From Pseudoalteromonas neustonica (GTDB taxonomy: Bacteria; Pseudomonadota; Gammaproteobacteria; Enterobacterales; Alteromonadaceae): 64,000 nucleotides of DNA. Positions 23,430 through 33,498 of this stretch are shown piece by piece (position 1 is the first letter of the stretch; each line of letters opens with the position of its first letter). The stretch spans positions 124,001 to 188,000 of the forward strand of contig NZ_BDDS01000005.1 of the NCBI RefSeq assembly GCF_001653135.1. The letters are read 5' to 3'. Both the position numbers and the translations under genes were made by a program. The notes under the pieces are model-generated. The model was not told the DNA's origin and did no database searches. It was given only the letters and a program-made list of their open reading frames with translations.

Positions 23430-26267
23430 TTAAAATGATGCCGAAAAGCCCAAGCTAATCGAGCGACCATAGCGCGCCAAGCGACGAATCTGTTCTTCAG
23501 TTTTAACATACGACCATTGTCGTTCGTTTGTTAAGTTAGTTACGCTTAAATCAACGCGCATTTTTTCAGTAATGTTGTAGCTAGCACTAAAATCAAATTG
23601 ACCATAATCAGCCGCCCATTCTGGGCCGCCCCATGCGTCTGGGTATACAAGGTAATCGTCGCGCCAGTTATAAGCAATACGCGTTTGGTAATCACCTTTC
23701 TCATAATAAATAACCGCGTTATACGAATGCTCAGACATTCCTACAAAAGGAAGGTCGTTTAATTCTTCATCGTCATAGCTACTATCTGTAAAAGTATAGT
23801 TTACTTGTACGCCTAAGCCATCAAAGGGGGCTGGGAGTATTTCATCAAAAGATTGTTGATAAGCTGTTTCAAAGCCTAAAATAGTTGCGCCTTTTTCTGA
23901 TGTAGGTGAAATTTTAGTAAAAATAGGGCCGTCTACTGCAACGCCATCTTTAAAGTAATTACCTACTTGTGCTGTGCCTACACGGCCACGGGCTATGACA
24001 GACTCTATGTCTTTATAATAAGCTGCAAATGTGAGTGCGCCATAATCAGAGAAGTACCATTCAATAGTGGTATCAATCTGATTTGCTCTCAGTGGTTTGA
24101 TACCTGGGTTAGAGGCATGGTATTCAGCATTATTAAAATCTAAATAACTGTACGGTGATAAGTAACCAAGGTTTGGCCGTGTGATCACTTTTGCGGCACT
24201 AAAGCGGTACAATAAATCATCGCGTAAATTAAGTTTGAAGTTTAAGCTAGGCAGTACATCCGTGTAGCTTTCTTCTGTGGTTGAGCGTGCATAATAATCG
24301 TCAATATCACCATCAACACGGTAGCTTAATGCGCCATCTTTTTCAGTCACATTATAGCGAACATTTTCAACATCAAAGGTGTAACCATCCGATGTTACAT
24401 CGGTTTTAATAACCCGCACGCCCATGTTCAGTGCAAACGGTAATTGGCCTAAATCGCCTTGTAGGTTTGTTTCAACAAAGGCGGCTAGGGTTTGCTCTGT
24501 TAGTGCAAATGAATCTTTAGGGCTGTTTTTTGCAACAATTTTATCTTGAGCTGCTTGTGGGTTGATTGTTTCATAAAAAGCATACAGCTTGTCGTAATCA
24601 AAGCTTGCCCATGGATCAGGGTGTTTGCCGGGTTCGCCATCTAAGAAGTTATCAAAATTAGCAGGGACTAATACATCAGCAGGTAAGCGGAATAAATTTA
24701 AGCCGCCAAGCTCTTCTACACTTGAGTCATCAAAACTATCGTACTCAGAGTTTTTAAAGTAAGCGCCGCCGTTACTAAACATTGAGGCATTTTTAGATTT
24801 AAATACGCTGCGCTCTTTAGTTTGTTTACCGTAATGTAGACCAAATTGCACATCTTTGACGAGTTCAAACGAAGGGATGTAAGTTGCTGCTAGGCGTACT
24901 TCTTCGATTTTGTCTTTAACATCAGTGCCGGAGTTGTAGCTGTAATGTGCGCCAAAAGGTTGCTCAGAACTAAGCGCTGGTGTCATTGTTACATCTGGTA
25001 GCATATTACTGCCGGTTTGGTCGATAGTGATACCATCAACAAAGCCACGCGCAACAATAAAGCGGTTATTACCGTTACTCACATTTTTTGCTTGTGATTG
25101 TGAAATATCTAAATCAACCGTTAAGCTTTCTGTGGCATACCAAACTGTATTAAAGCCCCATTGCCATGTATCGGTATTACGCGGTACAGATACATTAAGC
25201 AGTTCTGCCATTGCGCCATCAACTAACTCTACGTAATTTGCATTGCCATCATCATTAAATTTTACTTCACCGATTGCCGGAATGCCGGGAGTCCATGATT
25301 CGTCATAGGTGACAAATGAAATCTGATATTGTTCGCCATTGGTTTCGTACTGTGAGTACATGCTATCAAAGTTCACATCAAACTTGTCAGAGGGGCGCCA
25401 TTGTAGCGCTAGGCTTGCGCCAAGGCGTTCACGGGTATCTTGCCAGTTTGAATAACGTACGTAGCCTGGAATGATCGAGGGATATGATTGCTCGTTATCT
25501 TCAAGTATACCGTTACCATTGCTATCGATTGGAATACGAACGTCTACATTTTCGTCTGGATCATAAAACCCTTGGCCTTCATAAGAATCTGCTCGTTGAG
25601 TACGCTCAGAATAAACCGCGGTAAATAATGCGCCAAAGGTATCGTCAAAAAAAGTATCGCTAATCAAAAAGGATGCTTGTGGGTTTATATCACCCGTACG
25701 CTCTTCATAAATACCTTTTGCACTGCCAGATAAAGTAAAACCGTCTAAATCGAGAGGTTTACGGGTTTTGATATTGATGACAGAGCCAATGCCGCCTTCT
25801 TGTGTTTTACTTTGTGGGGATTTATATACTTCGAGGGATTGGACTATTTCAGGGGCGATTAAGTCAAAATTAAAGTTACGGCTGGAATGCTCTGATGCCA
25901 TGCGCCGACCATTAACGGTGGTTACGTTATAGTCACCACCTAAACCTCGCACGGTAACATTTTGGCCCTCGCCACCGTTACGGGTAATCGCAATCCCCGT
26001 CATCCGTTGCAGTGCCTCTGCAATATTTTGATCGGGAAACTTACCAATATCCTCTGCTACTATGGCATCCATAACCCCAACGGCTTGTTGTTTTAAATAC
26101 AGGGATTCCTTAATACTTGAGCGAACACCTCTGACTTCGATTACTTCTACCTGCTCGGTCTCGGCTTCTTTTTCCTTTTTTTTGTCTTCTTCAGCAGCCA
26201 GCGTAGCACCACTGAAAATGGCACTCATGGACAAAAACAGGGTGGACAGTTTTAATTGTGCTTTCAT
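23430..26267 (-). CDS. TonB-dependent outer-membrane receptor
   Basis: A receptor of 945 residues for active uptake across the outer membrane, energised by TonB-ExbBD. Seen: signal peptide ending ATLAA, an acidic/basic linker, a TonB-box-like stretch (EVIEVRGVRSS), the plug domain (AEDIGKFPDQNIAEALQR, then TVRGLGGDYNVTTVNGRR), and a long barrel ending in Phe (SLGFSASF). It is of the large carbohydrate-type class common in Alteromonadales and Xanthomonadales. It is downstream of the GH109 gene on the same strand and opposite the aga catabolic operon, so the ligand is probably GalNAc or a GalNAc-containing oligosaccharide. Confidence 0.93.
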   Translation of the reverse strand: MKAQLKLSTLFLSMSAIFSGATLAAEEDKKKEKEAETEQVEVIEVRGVRSSIKESLYLKQQAVGVMDAIVAEDIGKFPDQNIAEALQRMTGIAITRNGGEGQNVTVRGLGGDYNVTTVNGRRMASEHSSRNFNFDLIAPEIVQSLEVYKSPQSKTQEGGIGSVINIKTRKPLDLDGFTLSGSAKGIYEERTGDINPQASFLISDTFFDDTFGALFTAVYSERTQRADSYEGQGFYDPDENVDVRIPIDSNGNGILEDNEQSYPSIIPGYVRYSNWQDTRERLGASLALQWRPSDKFDVNFDSMYSQYETNGEQYQISFVTYDESWTPGIPAIGEVKFNDDGNANYVELVDGAMAELLNVSVPRNTDTWQWGFNTVWYATESLTVDLDISQSQAKNVSNGNNRFIVARGFVDGITIDQTGSNMLPDVTMTPALSSEQPFGAHYSYNSGTDVKDKIEEVRLAATYIPSFELVKDVQFGLHYGKQTKERSVFKSKNASMFSNGGAYFKNSEYDSFDDSSVEELGGLNLFRLPADVLVPANFDNFLDGEPGKHPDPWASFDYDKLYAFYETINPQAAQDKIVAKNSPKDSFALTEQTLAAFVETNLQGDLGQLPFALNMGVRVIKTDVTSDGYTFDVENVRYNVTEKDGALSYRVDGDIDDYYARSTTEESYTDVLPSLNFKLNLRDDLLYRFSAAKVITRPNLGYLSPYSYLDFNNAEYHASNPGIKPLRANQIDTTIEWYFSDYGALTFAAYYKDIESVIARGRVGTAQVGNYFKDGVAVDGPIFTKISPTSEKGATILGFETAYQQSFDEILPAPFDGLGVQVNYTFTDSSYDDEELNDLPFVGMSEHSYNAVIYYEKGDYQTRIAYNWRDDYLVYPDAWGGPEWAADYGQFDFSASYNITEKMRVDLSVTNLTNERQWSYVKTEEQIRRLARYGRSISLGFSASF

Positions 26268-26360
26268 AATAGTTACCTGTATTTTACTTGTTGATGGTTA
26301 TTTTTTATTGGTTTATTACCAAGCGTGTTGGGTGTCTTTTTCCAGTACGCTTGGGGGAAA

Positions 26361-27734
26361 TCACGAAATAATGCCAAGTGGCTTTGCTTGCTGCCAAAGG
26401 CCGCGAGTGAAATCAGGGAAGTCCTTGCTGTTACTACGATCAGCGACAGACTCTACTGATAATGGGAAAACAGCAGACCATGCGGCTGCGTCATACACAT
26501 CTTGATCAAGTGGTTCGCCGTTGCGCAGGCAAAACACAATGCGCCAAAACATTAAAAAGTCCATGCCGCCATGGCCGCCGTTACGTTCAGCCTCAGCGCC
26601 CATTTTTTGCCAGAGCGGGTGATCGTATTTGTTATACCAATCAGCCATGTCGTAATCCCACTCGTGGTAGCTTTTACTGCCACCTTGCTCAAGTGCGATC
26701 CGATTTGGAAAGCCTGCAAATGCGCCGTTAGTGCCTTGAATTAGGTTGTGACGAGAGTAAGGGCGTGGCGTGGTGGTGTCGTGTTGCACCATAATGCTAC
26801 GACCTTTTACTGTTTTGATAATGCTGGTGTTCATATCACCCGCAATGTAGTTAAGCTTATTGCGGCTATGATCTGCGGGAAATTCTTTTTTAGCGTAGGC
26901 GGCGCGCCCTAATGATGGCGAGCTCATTGAGCTTATATAGTCAAAACGGTCGCCACGGTTAATATTCATATACTGGGACACTGGGCCTAAACCATGAGTT
27001 GGGTATAAATTACCATCAACAGCTGCGTGCCAAGGGGTGCGCCAAGAACCTGTTTTATGATCAATTTCTTTCATCTGCCAGCGAAGTTCATGAATGTACG
27101 CCGCTTCACCGTGCAATAACTCTCCAAAAACCCCTTGGCGAACCATATTAAGCACCATGAGCTCGTCACGGCCGTAGCAAACATTTTCTAACATCATGCA
27201 ATTTTTTTGTGTGCGCTCAGAGGTATTAACAAGTTGCCATGCTTCTTCTACTGTCACGGCTGCGGGCACTTCAACAAAAGCGTGTTTACCGCTTTCCATG
27301 GTATCGACAGCCATGGGGGTGTGCCATTGCCACGGTGTTGAAATAATGACAATATCAATGTCTTGGCGTTCTAACATACGCCTATAATCGAGGTCACTTT
27401 TACCGTAGGTATCTGGTTTTTTAAAGCCTTTATCAACAACAACTTTCACAGCTCTGTCTACTACGGCTTGATGGGTGTCACAAATAGCTTTTATCTCAAC
27501 GCCATCAAGATGACAAAAATGTTTTACAGCGCCAACTCCGCGTTCACCAACCCCAATAAAGCCCACTCTTACTACATCCATTTTTGGCACTGTTAAGCCA
27601 AGGGTTGAACGTCCTTGTTGCGGCGTTCTGAGTATTGATTTGGGATTTACTGTCGAAGCACAGCCTAAAGCTGCGCTTGTTGCTGCAATTGCGGCCATTG
27701 ATTGTAAAAACCGTCTACGGTTGAGATCGCCCAT
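26361..27734 (-). CDS. GH109-type alpha-N-acetylgalactosaminidase
   Basis: 457 residues. The N-terminus carries a twin-arginine signal ([11 protein letters not shown]) that also has a lipobox-like LGCAS, so Tat export and lipid anchoring are both possible. A Rossmann NAD site follows ([17 protein letters not shown] near residue 56). Then come the Gfo/Idh/MocA fold and the motif [20 protein letters not shown], which I recognise from family GH109. GH109 enzymes remove terminal alpha-GalNAc with a tightly bound NAD acting in an oxidation-elimination mechanism. Placed next to aga genes, it should release GalNAc for import. A plain oxidoreductase role is less likely. Confidence 0.88.
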   Translation of the reverse strand: MGDLNRRRFLQSMAAIAATSAALGCASTVNPKSILRTPQQGRSTLGLTVPKMDVVRVGFIGVGERGVGAVKHFCHLDGVEIKAICDTHQAVVDRAVKVVVDKGFKKPDTYGKSDLDYRRMLERQDIDIVIISTPWQWHTPMAVDTMESGKHAFVEVPAAVTVEEAWQLVNTSERTQKNCMMLENVCYGRDELMVLNMVRQGVFGELLHGEAAYIHELRWQMKEIDHKTGSWRTPWHAAVDGNLYPTHGLGPVSQYMNINRGDRFDYISSMSSPSLGRAAYAKKEFPADHSRNKLNYIAGDMNTSIIKTVKGRSIMVQHDTTTPRPYSRHNLIQGTNGAFAGFPNRIALEQGGSKSYHEWDYDMADWYNKYDHPLWQKMGAEAERNGGHGGMDFLMFWRIVFCLRNGEPLDQDVYDAAAWSAVFPLSVESVADRSNSKDFPDFTRGLWQQAKPLGIIS

Positions 27735-27998
27735 GACATTGCCCTTATATATTTATTATTTGTGAATTCGCTTTCGTAGGCTTTTATTTGTACACCCAAG
27801 AAAACATCAAAGCAAGATAAAAATCTTTCATTTACTTTCATTTGTGGCGGTGTGTAATTTTAATTTTCATTTAAGTTGTTTTAATTCAGTTGTTTGGTGT
27901 TATTTATTGTTAATAAATAAAAAATGTAAATAAATTAAATTGAAAGTAAGTGAAAGCTGAGTACAATGAATGAAAGTAAATAATGAAAGAGAGCGGGC
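27735..27998. promoter_or_regulatory. agaR operator: Divergent aga promoter region with AgaR-type operators
   Basis: CTTTCATTTACTTTCATTTG lies at 27825-27844, near the GH109 side. TGAAAGTAAGTGAAAG at 27941-27956 and TGAATGAAAGTAAATAATGA at 27967-27986 lie just before agaR. These are direct repeats of CTTTC/GAAAG spaced about 10 bases apart, the arrangement known for AgaR of the DeoR family. Between them the sequence is very AT-rich. The layout suggests one repressor controls both arms and its own gene, with release by a phosphorylated amino-sugar. Confidence 0.7.
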
Positions 27999-28769
27999 AT
28001 GCTTAACACTATCGAAAGACGTCATGAAATTGTGCAATTAGTTTGCAAGCAAGAACGCGTACAGGTTCCTGAGCTTGCTCAGCTGTTTGGCGTATCGACG
28101 GTTACTATTCGAAATGATTTAAATGAATTGGATGAAAAAGGTTTGTTGGTGCGCTCTCGCGGTGGTGCTGTGATGAGTAATCGCCTTACGCAAGAGTTGT
28201 CATTAAAAGAGAAGCATGACGCAAATCGCGGAATTAAAGAGCGGCTAGGCAAATTTGCTGCAAGCTTAATTAAAGATGGTGAATCGATCATTTTAGATTC
28301 AGGGACCACAACGGAAGAGGTCGCTAAAAATTTAACCAATCACCATGGTGTCGTGGTGATGACTAACGGGTTGAATGTCGCACATTCGCTGTTGAATGCA
28401 CCATCCGTTGAAGTATTAATGACTGGTGGCACGCTACGTAAAAAATCATTGTCATTTTATGGCCGCCAAGCTGAGCAGCATTTGCAGCAGTACCACTTTG
28501 ATAAGTTGATTTTAGGTGTTGATGGTTTTGAAAAAGATGTGGGGATCACGACGCATTTTGAATTGGAAGCCTTATTAAACAGAGTGATGTGCGAAGTATC
28601 GCGAGAGATCATTGTTGTTACCGATTCCAGTAAATTTAACCGTAAAGGCGTGCATAAAATTATAGCCGCCAGTGAAGTAAATGTATTGATAACAGACAGT
28701 GGCATTCCAGCTGAGATTAAAACGGCCATCGAGAATGCGGGTGTACAGCTACACATAATTGACCTTTGA
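27999..28769 (+). CDS. agaR: DeoR-family repressor of GalNAc use
   Basis: 256 residues. Seen: N-terminal winged helix-turn-helix of the DeoR family (NTIERRHEIVQLV, then VPELAQLFGVSTVTIRNDLN at about 25-45), and a C-terminal sugar-phosphate sensor domain (DSGTTTEEVAKNL near 99, MTGGTLRKKSLSFYG near 147, LILGVDGF). It is the first gene of the catabolic operon, with CTTTC-type repeats immediately upstream. AgaR in other proteobacteria represses GalNAc genes and responds to an amino-sugar phosphate; the effector here is inferred. Confidence 0.88.
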   Translation: MLNTIERRHEIVQLVCKQERVQVPELAQLFGVSTVTIRNDLNELDEKGLLVRSRGGAVMSNRLTQELSLKEKHDANRGIKERLGKFAASLIKDGESIILDSGTTTEEVAKNLTNHHGVVVMTNGLNVAHSLLNAPSVEVLMTGGTLRKKSLSFYGRQAEQHLQQYHFDKLILGVDGFEKDVGITTHFELEALLNRVMCEVSREIIVVTDSSKFNRKGVHKIIAASEVNVLITDSGIPAEIKTAIENAGVQLHIIDL

Positions 28770-28813
28770 CTTTAGTCATAACTACAAAAGATTAACCAAC
28801 ATAGAGGCTTGCA

Positions 28814-30094
28814 ATGACGATATTACAGCAATTAATCGCAGCGAATAAACGCGGTGAAAAACAAGGTATTTATGCCGTGTGTTCGGCGCATCCATTGGTG
28901 CTTGAAGCCGCCATATTGCAAGCCAAGCAAGACAGCAGTTACCTACTAATAGAAGCGACTGCTAATCAGGTTAATCAATTTGGCGGTTATACCGGCATGT
29001 TGCCTACTGATTTTATAGCATTTGTTGAGCAGCTAGCGACTGAGCAGGGGTTTGCGGTCGATAAACTGATCCTAGGTGGAGATCATTTAGGCCCAGTGTG
29101 TTGGTGTGACGAGGATGCTGGATCAGCGATGCAAAAGGCTGAGCAGTTAATTGCTGGTTATGTGGCGGCAGGGTTCAAAAAAATCCACCTAGATACCAGT
29201 ATGCGCTGCGCTGATGACGACGCAATTTTAGCAGATGAAACGGTGGCAATACGTGCGGCGCAGTTGTGTGCTGTGGCTGAAAAAACAGCCGTTGATACAT
29301 TTGGTCACAGTGATTTGGTGTACGTGATAGGCACTGAAGTCCCCCCACCAGGTGGAGCAGATGAGCATATTGACACGCTCGCTGTTACGCAAACTGCCCA
29401 TGTTGCAAGTACCTTAGCGCTGCATCACGATGCATTTTTACAGCTCGGTTTATCATCTGCATGGCAGCGTGTAGTGGGATTAGTTGTACAGCCGGGGGTT
29501 GAATTTGATAATACCCAAGTATTTGATTACGACAGCAGTAAAGCACAGCAACTAAAGCAGTACATAACAACCGTTGAAGGTATTGCCTTTGAGGCGCATT
29601 CAACGGATTACCAAACGTCGGTGGCATATCAGCAGCTAGTGAATGACCATTTCGCGATTTTAAAAGTAGGCCCTGAGCTTACATTTGCGCTACGTGAAGC
29701 TTTATTTGCATTAAGCCATATTGAAGATGCGCTCATAGGTACTGAACAGTGCTCGCATTTACGCACTGTAGTTGATGCCGATATGCAGCAGTTTCCAAAA
29801 AACTGGCAGCGTTTTTATCAAGTCGAACAATCACTGCAGCAGCTATATCGCCGCTTTAGCTTTAGTGATCGTATTCGTTATTATTGGGGCCAGCAAGGCA
29901 ATCAAAATGCGGTTGAAACGCTATTTAGTAACTTACAAAAACAGTCGATCCCCTTGCCACTACTAAGCCAGTATATGCCGTTACAGTATCTAGCTGTACG
30001 TAATAAAACACTTCAGAACAACCCTAAATCTTTGGTACTTCATCACATAATGCAAGTAACCAGTCGCTACGCAGATGCGTGCTTTAAACAATAA
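28814..30094 (+). CDS. agaZ: Tagatose-bisphosphate aldolase-type subunit AgaZ/GatZ
   Basis: 426 residues, the usual length for AgaZ/GatZ/KbaZ. Seen: GIYAVCSAHPLVLEAAILQA near residue 18, LILGGDHLGPVCW near 88, a central barrel-like region and EVPPPGGADEH near 178. In enteric bacteria this subunit stabilises the catalytic AgaY/GatY aldolase that splits tagatose-1,6-bisphosphate. No AgaY is present in this window and no tagatose-6-phosphate kinase either, so how it works here is open. It lies between agaR and agaS in the operon. Confidence 0.87.
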   Translation: MTILQQLIAANKRGEKQGIYAVCSAHPLVLEAAILQAKQDSSYLLIEATANQVNQFGGYTGMLPTDFIAFVEQLATEQGFAVDKLILGGDHLGPVCWCDEDAGSAMQKAEQLIAGYVAAGFKKIHLDTSMRCADDDAILADETVAIRAAQLCAVAEKTAVDTFGHSDLVYVIGTEVPPPGGADEHIDTLAVTQTAHVASTLALHHDAFLQLGLSSAWQRVVGLVVQPGVEFDNTQVFDYDSSKAQQLKQYITTVEGIAFEAHSTDYQTSVAYQQLVNDHFAILKVGPELTFALREALFALSHIEDALIGTEQCSHLRTVVDADMQQFPKNWQRFYQVEQSLQQLYRRFSFSDRIRYYWGQQGNQNAVETLFSNLQKQSIPLPLLSQYMPLQYLAVRNKTLQNNPKSLVLHHIMQVTSRYADACFKQ

Positions 30095-30114
30095 TAGACG
30101 TAAGTGAGGTAGCA

Positions 30115-31251
30115 ATGTCGAGTTATTTAGCAATTGATGAAACGCTTTTAGAAGCTAGAAATAGTGCATGGACAGCAAAAGAAATTATGCAGCAAAGTGG
30201 CTGCTGGCGAGAAACACTCAGCTTGGTAAGTGTTGTACGCAAGCAATTAGATGCTTGGCTTGCAAATGTGTTGGATAAGCCTAATGCGCAAATAGTTTTT
30301 ACTGGGGCCGGTACCTCTGCGTATGTTGGCGAGGCGGTTGTTGGTTACTTAAACCAACAGTTAGATATTCCATGTCTCAGTATTAGTAGCACCGAGCTAG
30401 TGGCTTGCCCGCAGCAGTATTTACAAAAAAATAGGCCAACGTTATTGGTCTCTTTTGCGCGCTCAGGTAATAGCCCTGAAAGTGTTGCTGCTGTTGATGT
30501 AGTGAATAACTATGTAAAACACTGTGCTCATTTATTTATTACCTGTAACCCTGATGGCGCACTGAATAAGCAAGCGGCGCAGGATGAGCACTATTTCTCG
30601 TTATTGATGCCAACACAAACACTTGACCAAAGCTTTGCAATGACCAGTAGTTTTACGTCGATGCTGGTGGCAGGCTTAGCGGTATTTAGCGATGTGGATA
30701 ATGCCGTTTTAACGATGGCTGACAGTATTGATAAAAATATTCCGAGCAAGTTAACTCAATTAAAAGAGTTGGCTGAGTTGCCAATGCATCGGCTGGTGTA
30801 TTTAGGGGCTGGGTCATTAAAAGGGTATGCGCAAGAGTCGGCGTTAAAGCTATTGGAGTTAAGTGCAGGCCAAGTAATGGGGTATTTTGAATCCCCGCTT
30901 GGTTTTCGCCATGGGCCAAAATCATTAGTTGATGATAAAACGTTAATCGTCTTATTTGGTTCAAATAATAACTATACAAAACAATATGATATTGACCTAC
31001 TTAATGAGCTGCAAAGCGATAATAAAGCGATTGCAGTGCATACATTAACCTTGCCAAGTGAGGCCTCTGCTGAGCAGTTAGATGATGTCTTTAATGGCCT
31101 GTATTATATGGTGTGCGCACAAATAATATCCTTCTATAAAGCGTGGCAACTAGGTATTACGGTAGATAACCCATGTCCAACCGGTGAGGTAAACCGAGTG
31201 GTGCAAGGGGTGACTATTTATCCATTCTCACAAGGTGATATTAATGACTAA
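30115..31251 (+). CDS. agaS: Galactosamine-6-phosphate deaminase/isomerase AgaS
   Basis: 378 residues with two SIS sugar-isomerase domains. Seen: VFTGAGTSAYVGEAVVGYL near residue 62, SFARSGNSPESVAAVDV near 112, QSFAMTSSFTSM near 168 and LSAGQVMGYFESPLGFRHGP near 247. AgaS converts galactosamine-6-phosphate to tagatose-6-phosphate and ammonia. The gene overlaps agaK by 8 bases. GlmS-like deaminases share the fold, but the aga context and length favour AgaS. Confidence 0.9.
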   Translation: MSSYLAIDETLLEARNSAWTAKEIMQQSGCWRETLSLVSVVRKQLDAWLANVLDKPNAQIVFTGAGTSAYVGEAVVGYLNQQLDIPCLSISSTELVACPQQYLQKNRPTLLVSFARSGNSPESVAAVDVVNNYVKHCAHLFITCNPDGALNKQAAQDEHYFSLLMPTQTLDQSFAMTSSFTSMLVAGLAVFSDVDNAVLTMADSIDKNIPSKLTQLKELAELPMHRLVYLGAGSLKGYAQESALKLLELSAGQVMGYFESPLGFRHGPKSLVDDKTLIVLFGSNNNYTKQYDIDLLNELQSDNKAIAVHTLTLPSEASAEQLDDVFNGLYYMVCAQIISFYKAWQLGITVDNPCPTGEVNRVVQGVTIYPFSQGDIND

Positions 31252-32173
31252 GCAGTATATTTATGGCATTGATATTGGCGGCAGTAAAATTGAACTTGCG
31301 GTATTTGACGCTTCATTAAAACAACTAGAGTCATGGCGTATTGCAACACCGCAAACGAGTTACCAAGATTTTTTAACTGCGTTAGTGGAAATGATTTCAA
31401 GTGCAGATCATAAATATCAGTGCTGTGGTGCAGTAGGTATTGGCATGCCAGGTATTATTAATGCGAACCAAGAGGTTTTATCCGCAAATGTTCCTCATGC
31501 AACAGGTCAAAATGCAGCGCAAGATTTAGCAAAATTAATAAACCGGCCTGTCGCCATTGAAAATGATTGCCGCTGTTTTGCACTTTCTGAAGCAAAAAGC
31601 ACGATTGGTTTACAACATACTCGTGTGTTTGGTGCAATTATTGGTACTGGGGCCGGTGGCGGGTTATGCATTGATGGTGAGCTGTACAAAAGTGCGCAAG
31701 GTATTGCTGGCGAATATGGGCATTATTCACTTTCAGCAGTGCTACAACAAAAATACCAGTTGCCTATTTTAAAATGTGGCTGTGGTTTAACAGGATGTGT
31801 TGAAAGTTATATCGCTGGCCCCGGGTTAGCGCGAATCCATTGGCACTTTTCAGGAAAAGAACTCACCACCTTTGAAATTGTGGAAGGCTTACGAAAAGGC
31901 GATGTATTTTGTCAGCAGAGCTTTGCATGTTACTTGGATTTAATGGGGAGTACCTTTGCGGCAATCATTATGGCGTATGACCCTGAGGTAATTGTGATCG
32001 GTGGTGGTATGTCATTAGTTAACGAGCTAGTAAGTAACTTAGAAGAGGCAATAGTACCGTATGTTTTTGCTGATATTCGCGTGCCAAAAATTGTGTTAGC
32101 TGAGTTTGGTGATGCTAGCGGTGCCCGTGGCGCTGCAATTTTAGCTAAAGCGCAAGTTGGAGTATTATCATGA
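31244..32173 (+). CDS. agaK: ROK-family amino-sugar kinase (GalNAc kinase)
   Basis: About 309 residues from the ATG at 31244, which overlaps the agaS stop; an earlier start nine bases upstream is less likely. Seen: the phosphate motif YGIDIGGSKIELAVFD, the catalytic ENDCRCFA stretch, GTGAGGGLCIDG, and a zinc-binding CGCGLTGCVESYIAG typical of ROK kinases. It should phosphorylate imported GalNAc at O6. This is needed because no phosphotransferase transporter is encoded nearby. A GlcNAc kinase (NagK) would look similar; the context decides for GalNAc. Confidence 0.85.
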   Translation: MTKQYIYGIDIGGSKIELAVFDASLKQLESWRIATPQTSYQDFLTALVEMISSADHKYQCCGAVGIGMPGIINANQEVLSANVPHATGQNAAQDLAKLINRPVAIENDCRCFALSEAKSTIGLQHTRVFGAIIGTGAGGGLCIDGELYKSAQGIAGEYGHYSLSAVLQQKYQLPILKCGCGLTGCVESYIAGPGLARIHWHFSGKELTTFEIVEGLRKGDVFCQQSFACYLDLMGSTFAAIIMAYDPEVIVIGGGMSLVNELVSNLEEAIVPYVFADIRVPKIVLAEFGDASGARGAAILAKAQVGVLS

Positions 32174-33342
32174 CTGAGCCAGTCTTTTACGTTAAGGCAG
32201 AGACTATATATTGCCAAGAGACCGTACTGAAAGACCACCTAATGTTAATTGATAATGGTCGTATTAGTGACTTTACAGAAAGCCCCAAAGCGGATGTGCC
32301 AATTCATGATTACGGTGATGCTGCGATTATTCCCGGTTTAATTGATTTACACATTCATGGTCGCGAGGGCTGCGATGTCATTGATTGTAAAATGAGTAGC
32401 ATTGAAACAATTTCATGCTCACTTGCAGAGCATGGAGTGACGGGGTTTTTAGCGACAACGGTAACGACTGACTGGCAACAAACCCTTAATGCGATGGCTA
32501 TAATTGGCCAAGCATATACGCAGCAACCTAGTGGTGCACAGGTTTTGGGGGGGTATAGCGAAGGCTTGTTTTTTAGTGAAATACATAAAGGTGCGCATAA
32601 CCAAGATTATTTTTTAGAATTATCGCAGCCGCATTTAGAAGCGATGATTAAGGCGGCCAACGGTAGCTTAAAGGTGGTGGCATTAGCACCTGAAAAACCC
32701 GGTGCCAATACGCTGATCCAATACCTTACAGCACAAGGTGTTAGAGTGATGTTAGGTCATTGTGATGCCACTTATGAACAAACGCAGCAGGCGCTTGGGC
32801 ATGGTGCATGTGGTGGTGTGCATGTATTTAACGGCATGCGCGGCATTCACCATCGCGATCCAGGTTGCGCGGGGGCGGTATTAATGGATGACAATGCGCT
32901 GGTGGAGGTTATTGCTGATGGTGTGCATCTTCATCCTACTATTTTAAAGTTAATTTATAGACTCAAAGGCCCGCAAAAAATCGCGTTGATCAGTGATTGT
33001 ATTAATGCAGGTGGGTTAATTGATGGACAATATAAATTAGGTAAAATGGATGTTTTTGTTCACGATGGCGTGGCGAGAACGGCATCGGGCTCTTTGGCTG
33101 GTAGTACGCTAACGCTGGAACGCGCTGTTAAAAATATGCACCTATTAGGCAGCGTTGAACTACGTGAAGCGATAAATATGGCCAGTATTGTCCCTGCACA
33201 ATTTCTTAATATTGAAAGCCAAGTTGGTTCTTTAGCGAGTGGTAAACAGGCTGACTTTGCTGTTTTAAAAAATGATTTCAGTATTCAAGCTACCTATGTG
33301 AAGGGTCGCCAATGCTTTTTTAGGGATGCTCAAAACGGCTAA
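32170..33342 (+). CDS. agaA: N-acetylgalactosamine-6-phosphate deacetylase
   Basis: 390 residues of the NagA/AgaA amidohydrolase family. Seen: metal ligands in PGLIDLHIHGREGCDV near residue 58, a central GHCDATYEQT, HVFNGMRGIHHRDPGC, LISDCINAGG with the catalytic Asp, and SGSLAGSTLTLERAVKNM near the C-terminus. It removes the acetyl group from GalNAc-6-P to give GalN-6-P, the AgaS substrate. It overlaps agaK by ATGA and is the last gene of the operon. Sequence alone cannot separate GalNAc-6-P from GlcNAc-6-P specificity. Confidence 0.88.
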   Translation: MTEPVFYVKAETIYCQETVLKDHLMLIDNGRISDFTESPKADVPIHDYGDAAIIPGLIDLHIHGREGCDVIDCKMSSIETISCSLAEHGVTGFLATTVTTDWQQTLNAMAIIGQAYTQQPSGAQVLGGYSEGLFFSEIHKGAHNQDYFLELSQPHLEAMIKAANGSLKVVALAPEKPGANTLIQYLTAQGVRVMLGHCDATYEQTQQALGHGACGGVHVFNGMRGIHHRDPGCAGAVLMDDNALVEVIADGVHLHPTILKLIYRLKGPQKIALISDCINAGGLIDGQYKLGKMDVFVHDGVARTASGSLAGSTLTLERAVKNMHLLGSVELREAINMASIVPAQFLNIESQVGSLASGKQADFAVLKNDFSIQATYVKGRQCFFRDAQNG

Positions 33343-33498
33343 AAAGCACGGCTTTAGTGTAGCTATTGGCTTCAAAACCCATAGAAAGTGAAATATTATA
33401 AAATTGATTGCATTTTAAGCGACATGTATGGTGATGTTCGCTATAAGTAATGCTATACTCCCGCCGAATAATTTTTCGACTTTATTAAGAGTAAAATA

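Noticed and set aside
26361..27734. GH109 gene as an ordinary NAD-dependent dehydrogenase
   Set aside because: The Tat signal, the [17 protein letters not shown] motif and the GalNAc neighbours all point to the GH109 glycosidase.
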